The position numbers and the translations under genes are program-made. A DNA stretch of 12,514 nt, from the NCBI GenBank assembly GCA_019313605.1, contig JAFDAW010000052.1, positions 1 to 12,514 on the forward strand. The letters are read 5' to 3'. The notes under the pieces were generated by a model, which saw only the letters and a program-made list of their open reading frames with translations, searched no databases and had not been told where the DNA came from. Source of the DNA: Deltaproteobacteria bacterium. Lineage in GTDB: Bacteria; Myxococcota_A; UBA9160; SMWR01. Positions 7,408 to 12,514 of this stretch are shown here, piece after piece. How positions within the stretch are numbered: position 1 is the stretch's first letter; each line of letters starts with the position of its first letter.

Positions 7408-7917
7408 GTGAGAAAACGAAATCTGTGTCGTTCGAGTGTTGCGGCGGTCGGCATGGTGTGGGTCGTGGGATGCTTGTTCGCGCCCGTGTTTGCTGCGGCG
7501 GAAGATGCGAAGCCAGCGAAGAAGGCCATGGTTGTGCCCGTCAACTTCGACGACGCCAGGCTCCGAGGCGATTTGCCCGCCGAGGAGCCCTTTCTCGATC
7601 CGGCTTCGATCCTCAAGGGGAAATCGAGCCCACGCGGCGAAGTGCTCTTCCGGGGGAAGGAACTGATCGTCGAGGTCTACGCTGACGACGAGGTGAAGAT
7701 CCGGGTTAGCGAGCCGTTCCCGCACGACGAGTTCATCTACGTCCTGAGTGGGGAACTGCTGTTGACCGGTACCGATGGTGTCGAGCGGTATTACTCTGCG
7801 GGCGACTCGTTGATGGTTCCCAGGGGCTTTACGGGAATCTGGCATCAGAGCGAGAACTTCCGCGAACTCGTGGTGATCGAGCGGAAGGCATACGACAAGA
7901 CCTACCCGCCTGAATGA
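7408..7917 (+). CDS. Exported cupin-domain protein
   Basis: A 169-residue protein with an N-terminal export signal (basic RKR at 2-4, hydrophobic core about 10-28) and a single cupin barrel (about 80-158). The signal most likely ends at VFA-AAED (27-33) by signal peptidase I, although VVGC (19-22) also resembles a lipobox. Cupin motif 1 is visible as PHDEFIYVLSGELLLT (105-120) and motif 2 as GDSLMVPRGFTGIWH (132-146). The pattern resembles the Cupin_3/EutQ-like group (ureidoglycine-aminohydrolase-like cupins); the usual HxH metal pair is reduced to H106 with D107 and E108, so metal binding is uncertain. GTG at 7408 is the start, behind AAAGGAGG. Function and substrate are unknown. The gene converges with the SDR gene, with 38 bases between them and no clear terminator. 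Confidence 0.82.
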   Translation: MRKRNLCRSSVAAVGMVWVVGCLFAPVFAAAEDAKPAKKAMVVPVNFDDARLRGDLPAEEPFLDPASILKGKSSPRGEVLFRGKELIVEVYADDEVKIRVSEPFPHDEFIYVLSGELLLTGTDGVERYYSAGDSLMVPRGFTGIWHQSENFRELVVIERKAYDKTYPPE

Positions 7918-7955
7918 GCGGACGTGCGGCGAAGCGCTACTCGCCGGGCGTGTAG

Positions 7956-8732
7956 TCAGCTAGCCGGTGCCGGATCCGGTGCGTACGCGAGTTGGCCGCC
8001 GTCGACCACGACGGTGGATCCCGTCATGAAGCCGCAGCGCTCGGACGCGAGAAAGACGATTGCGTTGGCGAGTTCTTCGGGTTCGCCGACGCGGTTCAGC
8101 ACACCGACGCCCGCAATCGCCTCGCCCGGGGCCGGGATGTCGTCGACGGTCATGTCGGTGCGGACCCAGCCCGGTGCGATGCAGTTGGCGCGAATTCCCC
8201 ACTGTGCAAAGTCGATGGCCATCGAGCGGGTGAGGCCGTGGATGCCCGCTTTCGCCGCACAGTAGTGCCCCCCCTCCGCTTCATTCTCGAATCCCGAAAC
8301 CGACCCGATGGTCACGATCCTTCCCCGGCGCCCCCCACTGCGCATCGCGCGCGCCGCTTCGCGTCCGCAGAGAAAGCTGCCGCGCATGTGGATGTTGATC
8401 ATTTCATCCCACTGTGCGACCGACATGTCGGCCAGGTTGGCGATGTCACCGGCGATGCCCGCGTTGGCGACCATCACGTCGAGGCCGCCAAAGCGGTCGA
8501 CGGTTTCGGCGACCAGGCGAACGACGTCCGCTTCGACCGCGACGTCTGCCGCGATGCCCTCGACGGTTCCGAGCGCAGAGAGTTCCTTGACGGCCGCCTC
8601 GACCGATTCCGGTCGCATGGACGCGACGACGACCTTCGCTCCTTCTCGCAACAGCGCTTCCGCGGCCGCGCGCCCGATTCCGCGGGATCCACCGGTTACG
8701 ATCGCTACCTGGTCCTTCAAGCCGAGATCCAT
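7956..8732 (-). CDS. Short-chain dehydrogenase/reductase (SDR, classical)
   Basis: A 258-residue cytoplasmic NAD(P)-dependent oxidoreductase. Seen: the cofactor motif TGGSRGIG (13-20), NAG (90-92), the catalytic tetrad Asn113, Ser144, Tyr157 and Lys161 (HYCAAKAG), PGWVRTDM (187-194), and the C-terminal GSTVVVDGG (238-246) typical of FabG or glucose-dehydrogenase-like SDRs. An arginine (R40) after the second beta strand would favour NADP. The ATG at 8732 follows GGAGGAG. It starts 19 bases after the glutamate dehydrogenase stop, so the two are probably one operon, but this family is too broad to name the substrate. Confidence 0.93.
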   Translation of the reverse strand: MDLGLKDQVAIVTGGSRGIGRAAAEALLREGAKVVVASMRPESVEAAVKELSALGTVEGIAADVAVEADVVRLVAETVDRFGGLDVMVANAGIAGDIANLADMSVAQWDEMINIHMRGSFLCGREAARAMRSGGRRGRIVTIGSVSGFENEAEGGHYCAAKAGIHGLTRSMAIDFAQWGIRANCIAPGWVRTDMTVDDIPAPGEAIAGVGVLNRVGEPEELANAIVFLASERCGFMTGSTVVVDGGQLAYAPDPAPAS

Positions 8733-8751
8733 CGAAAACTCCTCCAGTATT

Positions 8752-10092
8752 TTACGGGAATACGCCTCGTACGTGCTTCGCCTCTTTGACGCGCCCGATG
8801 CCCCGCATCAACGCGGCCGTGCGCAGCGTGACTTTCTTTTCTTTCGCGAGTTGATCGACGCTGTGGTAGGCGGACTGCATCAGGTCGATCAATTTCCGGT
8901 TGACTTCTTCCTCGGACCAGAAGAACTGCTGCAGGCCCTGGACCCATTCGAAGTAGGAGACCGTCACGCCGCCCGCGTTGGCGAGAATATCGGGCACCAC
9001 CAGGATGTCGCGATCGTTGAGGATCGCATCCGCCTCGAGAGTGGTCGGTCCGTTGGCGCCTTCCACCATCATCTTGCAGCGCAGCGCGGCGGCATTCTCT
9101 TCGGTGATCTGGTTCTGGATCGCGGCCGGTATCAGGATGTCACAGGGCAGTTCGAGCAGTTCCTGGTTGCTGACGGAATCGCCATCGGGAAAACCCGTGA
9201 GGTCGTCGTCGTTTTCTTGCAGCCAGGCATCGACGGCATCGATGTCGAGCCCATTGGGGTTGTAGGTGCCTCCCGTCACACTCGAAACCGCGATGACCTT
9301 GGCGCCGAGCGTCCAAGCCAGGCGGGCCGCGGTGGCACCGACCGCGCCGTAGCCCTGCACGACTACGCTCGAATTCGCGAGTGAACAGTCCCGATCGCGG
9401 CAGGCTTCGGTCACACACGAGATCACGCCGCGCCCGGTCGCCTCGCGTCGGCCGTGGGATCCCCCGATCTCGATCGGCTTGCCGGTTACGACCCCGGGAA
9501 CCGCGTGACCCACCTGTTGGGAATAGGTGTCCATCATCCACGCCATCACGCGCTCGTCGGTACCGAGATCGGGCGCCGGGATGTCTCGGTCCGGACCGAT
9601 CACTTCGATGATCTCCGACGTGTAGCGCCGTGTCACACGCTGGAGTTCGTCGCTCGATAGTGTGTGCGGGTTGATGCGCACGCCGCCCTTGGCGCCGCCG
9701 AAGGGCAGATTCATGATCGCGCACTTCCACGACATCCACATCGAGAGGGCCGTTACCTCGCCGAGGTTGACGCCTTCGTCGTACCGAACGCCTCCCTTGG
9801 TGGGTCCCATCGTGAGCATGTGCTGTACGCGGTAGGCGTAGACCGTCTCGACGGTGTGGTAGTCATCGCGTCGAAACGGAAAGGACACGACGTGCGCTCG
9901 CTGTGGGGCGCGCAGTCGCTCCCAGATGTTCGGGTCGAGATTCATCTGCTCCGCGGTCTGGTCGAGCTGATCGACTGCGAGCCGATACATCGGTGTATCC
10001 CATTCCAGCGGGAACTCGATGGGTGCAGGGTGGAGTTCGGGATCTTCCGCGTCGGCGTTTTTTTTCTTTTCGGTGTCTCTCGAATCGCGCAC
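8752..10092 (-). CDS. Glutamate dehydrogenase (Glu/Leu/Phe/Val dehydrogenase family)
   Basis: A 446-residue cytoplasmic amino-acid dehydrogenase, expected to interconvert glutamate with 2-oxoglutarate and ammonia. Numbered from the GTG at 10092: GPTKGGVR (96-103, substrate Lys99), PFGGAKGGV (130-138, catalytic Lys135), GPDRDIPAPDLGT (166-178, with catalytic Asp175), GRREATGRGV (214-223), and the Rossmann motif GYGAVG (247-252). Length and motifs fit the bacterial hexameric GDH group. I chose GTG at 10092 because AGGAG sits 8 bases upstream; a TTG start at 10122 would place that site inside the gene. The N-terminus carries a charged, Lys-rich tail of about 20 residues. The SDR gene follows at 19 bases. 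Whether NAD or NADP is used cannot be read safely. Confidence 0.94.
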   Translation of the reverse strand: MRDSRDTEKKKNADAEDPELHPAPIEFPLEWDTPMYRLAVDQLDQTAEQMNLDPNIWERLRAPQRAHVVSFPFRRDDYHTVETVYAYRVQHMLTMGPTKGGVRYDEGVNLGEVTALSMWMSWKCAIMNLPFGGAKGGVRINPHTLSSDELQRVTRRYTSEIIEVIGPDRDIPAPDLGTDERVMAWMMDTYSQQVGHAVPGVVTGKPIEIGGSHGRREATGRGVISCVTEACRDRDCSLANSSVVVQGYGAVGATAARLAWTLGAKVIAVSSVTGGTYNPNGLDIDAVDAWLQENDDDLTGFPDGDSVSNQELLELPCDILIPAAIQNQITEENAAALRCKMMVEGANGPTTLEADAILNDRDILVVPDILANAGGVTVSYFEWVQGLQQFFWSEEEVNRKLIDLMQSAYHSVDQLAKEKKVTLRTAALMRGIGRVKEAKHVRGVFP

Positions 10093-10441
10093 GGCGTTTT
10101 CTCCTGAACCGAAGGAGCCCAAAGGGTGTCTGGCTCAGACCAGATGCGAAAACGACCGCGGGAATCTCGGAGTATTTTCGCGAATGGGCGACCCGTGGGA
10201 ATACGTCGTAGGTAGCAGCGCGCGGGCTCGAACACCAAGCCCCGAGGCTCTCGCGTCCCTCCGGTCGCTACGAGCGATCTGCGAGGCCCGCAACCAATTT
10301 TGAGGTCGTCGAAATTCACCCCGCGGGGCGAAGCGCTTGCGGTTTCTGTCCGATTCGAGCCATCTTCAGGGTCCGCGCGCGGTACTGCTCGATGACCCCG
10401 CTCGGGCGATCGATCGCCCACCACCAAAGGGAACCGACGCC
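10093..10441. other. Divergent intergenic region, GDH / Kazal-like gene
   Basis: This 349-base stretch lies between two divergent genes and holds no supported coding region; the frames that stay open across it are shadows without ribosome sites. The only structure noticed is a short dyad, TCTGG-N6-CCAGA at 10129-10144, about 40 bases upstream of the glutamate dehydrogenase start, which could be an operator but may be chance. No convincing -35/-10 pair was found in either direction. Confidence 0.4.
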
Positions 10442-10756
10442 GTGTCCCAAACTTTACAAGCGTTTCTCATTGCCATTGTCGTCGCGGCCCCTTGCCTGGG
10501 CTCGGGTTGTCAATCCTCGGAATCCACTCCTTCCATCGCGGAGGCTCCTCGCGGAACCATCGAATGCGTGGATCCTCGCCCGGAACTCTGTACCCAGGAT
10601 TACCGGCCGGTCTGCGCGCTCCGCGACACCGGGATCCGTTGCGTAACGACCCCATGCGATTCCACCGAGTGGAAGACTTATTCAAATGCCTGCACGGCCT
10701 GCAGTGATCCCAAAGTAGAGCGCTATCGGTCAGGCGCTTGCGATGAAGACGCCTGA
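10442..10756 (+). CDS. Exported Kazal-like Cys-rich protein, probable lipoprotein
   Basis: A 104-residue protein starting at GTG 10442 (AAAGGGA about 9 bases upstream). A hydrophobic export segment (about 5-20) ends at GSGC (Cys23), a loose lipobox with Leu at -4, so it may be lipid-anchored. The rest is a Cys-rich domain with eight Cys (42, 50, 58, 67, 72, 84, 87, 100). The spacing YRPVC (54-58), WKTYSNAC (77-84) and RYRSGAC (94-100) matches the Kazal/follistatin signature (PVC...TYxNxC...GxC). Kazal domains in animals inhibit serine proteases; in bacteria the role is mostly untested, so inhibition of a protease outside the cell is inference. The extra Cys pair around residues 67-72 departs from the simplest Kazal pattern. 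Confidence 0.8.
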   Translation: MSQTLQAFLIAIVVAAPCLGSGCQSSESTPSIAEAPRGTIECVDPRPELCTQDYRPVCALRDTGIRCVTTPCDSTEWKTYSNACTACSDPKVERYRSGACDEDA

Positions 10757-10805
10757 GAGAGCTGCCGGCGATTTGCAACGGGGCGATTGTGCGTTCGATT
10801 TTGGG

Positions 10806-10811
10806 TAGAAT
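10806..10811 (+). promoter_or_regulatory. Candidate -10 box (TAGAAT) before the PLDc_N gene
   Basis: TAGAAT matches the -10 consensus at five of six positions in a locally AT-richer stretch, about 70 bases before the GTG at 10882. No proper -35 is seen at the right distance, so this is tentative. Confidence 0.25.
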
Positions 10812-10881
10812 TTGCGCGTGTCACTCGAGGGCGGCGCCAATGCGCTCGCCCGAGATGGCGCACGAATGAGGGAGGGTTGTC

Positions 10882-11061
10882 GTGTTCGAAGGGCTACTCA
10901 CGTTGTTGATCCTGGTCGCTGATGTCTGGGCGATTCTCAATGTCTTTCAGAGCAGCGAATCGACGGGAACCAAGGCGCTCTGGATCGTTCTCGTGCTAGT
11001 GCTTCCGGTGCTCGGTTTCGTGATCTGGTACTTTGCGGGCCCCAAGTCGAGCCGCAGTTAA
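10882..11061 (+). CDS. Small PLDc_N-type membrane protein
   Basis: A 59-residue protein, GTG start at 10882 with GGAGGG about 6 bases upstream and TAA at 11059. It has two hydrophobic helices (about 3-22 and 33-51) joined by a polar loop, with WAILNVFQS (16-24), LWIVLVLVLPVLGFVIWY (33-50) and a terminal GPK (53-55). This is the PLDc_N (cardiolipin-synthase N-terminal) membrane domain found alone, without the phospholipase-D catalytic part. Such stand-alone copies are common and their role is unknown. The gene is complete rather than a fragment: it has its own ribosome site and stop, and no catalytic HKD sequence follows. Confidence 0.85.
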   Translation: MFEGLLTLLILVADVWAILNVFQSSESTGTKALWIVLVLVLPVLGFVIWYFAGPKSSRS

Positions 11062-11076
11062 AAGCCCGCGATTTCG

Positions 11077-11092
11077 CCCCGCGCCATCGGGG
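11077..11092 (+). terminator. Weak hairpin after the PLDc_N gene
   Basis: CCCCG-CGCCAT-CGGGG can form a 5-bp GC stem 16 bases after the PLDc_N stop, but only ATTTGAGT follows rather than a T-tract, so it is a poor intrinsic terminator. It may instead be a chance hairpin. Confidence 0.2.
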
Positions 11093-11130
11093 ATTTGAGT
11101 CGGCGCTCTGGTTCTCCGGAGGTTTGTGCG

Positions 11131-11880
11131 ATGGGTGAAATCGCAGAGTTCTCGCTCGCCGTTCGGACCTTTCTCCGCGCCTACCGGTGGAGGAAGATCG
11201 ACCCCGTCCCGTGGGTGCCGCTCGAGAAACCTCTTTCGGACTGTCGACTTGCGCTCGTTTCGAGTGCCGGCTTCGTCACTCCGGATCAAAGCGTTTTTGA
11301 CGAATCGACACGCGGTGGAGACGTGAGCTACCGGAGCATCCCGAGCGATTTTCCCGTTGCCGATCTGATCGATACCCATCGGAGCGATTCCTTCGACCAC
11401 GAGGGGATGATTCAAGATCCGAACCTCGCCTTTCCGATCGATCGCGTGCGAGAACTCGTCGAATCTCGACGAATCCATTCGGTCAGTGAAGAACATATTT
11501 CCTTCATGGGGTCGATCACCGCTCCGAGGCGGTTGGTTCGAGACACCGCACCCGAGATCGCGCAACGGTTGCTCGAAGGTGAAGTCGATGTCGCACTGCT
11601 GGTACCCGTCTGACCCATGTGTAACCAGGCCGTGAGCCTGGTAGCTGCGGAGCTGGAACGACAGGGGATTGCGACGGTCGCAATCCAGCTGCTGCGCGAC
11701 GTCGCCGAACGAGTGAGGCCTCCGCGCGCTCTTTTCGTCCCCTTCCGGCACGGCTATCCGCTCGATCTTCCCTCAAACCCCGCGCGGCAACACGCGGTCG
11801 TCGAGGCCGCGCTGCGTCTGCTGGAGATTTCCGACCCTCGACCTCCCGTTCTGGTGGACTTAGAGCTAACTAGTCTCTAG
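11131..11880 (+). CDS. GrdB-family selenoprotein with in-frame TGA (Sec161)
   Basis: A 249-residue protein if the in-frame TGA at 11611-11613 is read as selenocysteine. It belongs to the glycine/sarcosine/betaine reductase selenoprotein B family. The part before the TGA has the family segments GDVSYRSIPSD (63-73), DPNLAFPIDRVREL (96-109) and HISFMGSI (122-129). After it, in the same frame, CNQAVSLVAAELERQGIAT and VRPPRALFVPFRHGYPL continue to TAG at 11878. The TGA falls at the UxxC redox motif (U161, C164), where homologues carry Sec or Cys. A hairpin of bacterial SECIS type follows. The ATG at 11131 has GGAGG 8 bases upstream. Other genes here use TGA as a stop, so this is not a changed code. 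True GrdB acts with GrdA and GrdE; none is nearby, so this is probably an uncharacterised thiol/selenol redox relative. The alternative is a nonsense mutation, which I consider unlikely. Confidence 0.88.
11611..11642 (+). promoter_or_regulatory. Sec codon and candidate bacterial SECIS hairpin
   Basis: The UGA (11611-11613) is followed by a perfect 7-bp stem, ACCAGGC (11624-11630) with GCCTGGT (11636-11642), closing a CGUGA loop. There are 17 bases between the UGA and the loop, and a G is among the first two loop bases with GU following, which fits the known rules for bacterial SECIS elements bound by SelB. The hairpin lies within the coding sequence, as expected in bacteria. Confidence 0.75.
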
Positions 11881-12003
11881 GAGCGCGACCCCAGAATGGG
11901 CCGTGCGACGCCGCAAAGGGAAGTCGAAGACTTCCCCAGCTAGGAGCGCGACCCCAGAATGGGGTTGTTCGACGCCGCAAAGGGAATCCGTGGGATTCGC
12001 CAG
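11877..12003 (+). repeat. Two tandem CTAG-bounded hairpin repeat units
   Basis: Two direct repeats of 63 and 64 bases (11877-11939, 11940-12003) each begin CTAGGAGCGCGACCCCAGA, share GACGCCGCAAAGGGAA, and end CCAG; a third CTAG follows at 12004. Each unit can form a small CCC-AGAAT-GGG hairpin and a second, variable hairpin: GGGAAGTC-GAA-GACTTCCC in the first (11918-11936), GAATCC-GTG-GGATTC in the second (11984-11998). The TAG stop of the selenoprotein gene lies in the first CTAG. No transposase is near; a REP- or MITE-like family is the best guess. It fills the gap up to the channel gene. Confidence 0.85.
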
Positions 12004-12050
12004 CTAGTGGCCGCCCGGGTTTCACCGCAAACGAGCCGCCGACGAACGGA

Positions 12051-12491
12051 GTGCCCGTCCAGGTGTTGACCGTCCTCAGCGTCACCGTTGCTCTGGTTTT
12101 CCTCACAGTGGGTGTCCACTACGAGGCCTTGAGCCGCACCTCGAACGGGCTTCGGCGTTTGGGGGTGACCCATCGGGTTCGGGTTTTGATTGCGGTGCTC
12201 GCCGCGTTGACCGCGCATTTCGTCGAGATCATCCTGTTCGCGGTCGGTTGGAAGATCTTGATCGCGGAGGGTGTGGCTGAGTTGTCCGTCGAAGCCCCAA
12301 CAGTCATCGAGATCCTGTATTTTTCCGCTTCGACCTACACGTCGCTCGGTTATGGCGACATCGTCCCGCTCGGCGATTCGGGTTTGCTCGCGGGTAGCCA
12401 GGCGTTGACGGGTCTGGTGTTGATCGCGTGGACGGCGTCATTCACTTATTTCGAAATGCTCAGGTTCTGGGGAAGCGACTCGAGCCGGTAG
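12051..12491 (+). CDS. Small potassium channel (Ion_trans_2 family)
   Basis: A 146-residue inner-membrane protein with hydrophobic helices at about 5-24, 46-70 and 112-135 and a pore loop carrying TSLGYGD (97-103), a K+ selectivity filter (usual form TVGYGD; Leu replaces Val). This is the two-helix pore of the Ion_trans_2 family plus one extra N-terminal helix, with no RCK, cyclic-nucleotide or voltage-sensor domain. It would allow passive K+ flow as a tetramer; how it is gated is not visible. GTG at 12051 has only a weak purine-rich region upstream, so the start is tentative, but no better one exists downstream before the first helix. It lies 47 bases after the hairpin repeats. Confidence 0.85.
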   Translation: MPVQVLTVLSVTVALVFLTVGVHYEALSRTSNGLRRLGVTHRVRVLIAVLAALTAHFVEIILFAVGWKILIAEGVAELSVEAPTVIEILYFSASTYTSLGYGDIVPLGDSGLLAGSQALTGLVLIAWTASFTYFEMLRFWGSDSSR

Positions 12492-12514
12492 ATTTCCGAA
12501 GCATCGAAAAGGGG

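Noticed and set aside
6957..7616. Long minus-strand ORF (219 codons)
   Set aside because: It runs antisense through the STAS-like and cupin genes, which have clear family matches, signal peptide and ribosome sites; its own sequence shows no recognisable domain.
7918..7955. Bidirectional terminator between the convergent cupin and SDR genes
   Set aside because: Only a 5-bp GGCGA/TCGCC stem is found and there is no T-tract on either strand.
11131..11613. Truncated GrdB-like pseudogene ending at the TGA, followed by a separate small ORF from 11617
   Set aside because: The downstream ORF starts at an ATG inside the conserved UPMC motif with no ribosome site, stays in the same frame and continues the family sequence; a SECIS-like hairpin is present. 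One Sec-containing gene explains both pieces.
11877..12007. CRISPR array
   Set aside because: Only two units, no constant-length unique spacers, and the variable part is a self-paired stem; no cas genes nearby.
11870..12218. Minus-strand ORFs over the hairpin repeats (with repeated PFWGRAP-like residues)
   Set aside because: Their apparent protein repeats come only from the tandem DNA units, no ribosome site or family match is seen, and they overlap the channel and selenoprotein genes.

Overview
The window is about 12.5 kb of GC-rich bacterial DNA, densely packed with genes on both strands. Many starts are GTG or TTG behind good Shine-Dalgarno sites. Signal peptides, a probable lipoprotein and a CPA2 antiporter fit a Gram-negative chromosome. 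A selenoprotein of the GrdB-like family together with this gene mix would suit a deltaproteobacterial-type lineage (Desulfobacterota, Myxococcota, Binatota and relatives), but that placement is a guess. No rRNA, tRNA, CRISPR array, transposase or phage gene was seen.

Region 1 (1-3816, minus strand): a tight run of a ureohydrolase (agmatinase/arginase fold), a Kef-type CPA2 cation/proton antiporter with a TrkA-N domain, and the N-terminal 360 codons of a P2-type cation ATPase that runs off the left edge. The ATPase is odd: its actuator (TGES) and PEGLP motifs are normal, but the phosphorylation motif DKTGTLT reads AKTGPLP, so the catalytic Asp is absent.

Region 2 (4008-5631, minus strand): a three-gene maturation cassette for molybdenum hydroxylases, coupled by 4-base overlaps. 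It holds an XdhC N-domain protein, an XdhC C-domain (Rossmann) protein and a MocA-like molybdopterin nucleotidyltransferase. The enzyme it would mature is not in the window. Upstream on the same strand (5790-6698) is a NodB/CE4-type deacetylase of the HpPgdA/cyclic-imidase type with a consensus TATAAT box.

Region 3 (6699-7917): a divergent intergenic region carrying three degenerate 45-bp tandem repeats, then on the plus strand a SpoIIAA-like (STAS/SEC14) small protein and an exported cupin.

Region 4 (7956-10092, minus strand): a Glu/Leu/Phe/Val-type glutamate dehydrogenase followed 19 bases later by an SDR oxidoreductase.

Region 5 (10442-12491, plus strand): small secreted or membrane genes. 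These are an exported Kazal-like Cys-rich protein, a 59-residue PLDc_N membrane protein, a GrdB-family selenoprotein, two hairpin-bearing repeat units, and a small potassium channel. The selenoprotein is the main discovery. An in-frame TGA at 11611 splits a normal-looking family member exactly at its UxxC redox motif, and a 7-bp stem with a GU-containing loop lies at the spacing expected of a bacterial SECIS. The repeat units after it begin at CTAG, and the first supplies the selenoprotein's TAG stop. Their hairpin stems differ in sequence but keep their pairing.
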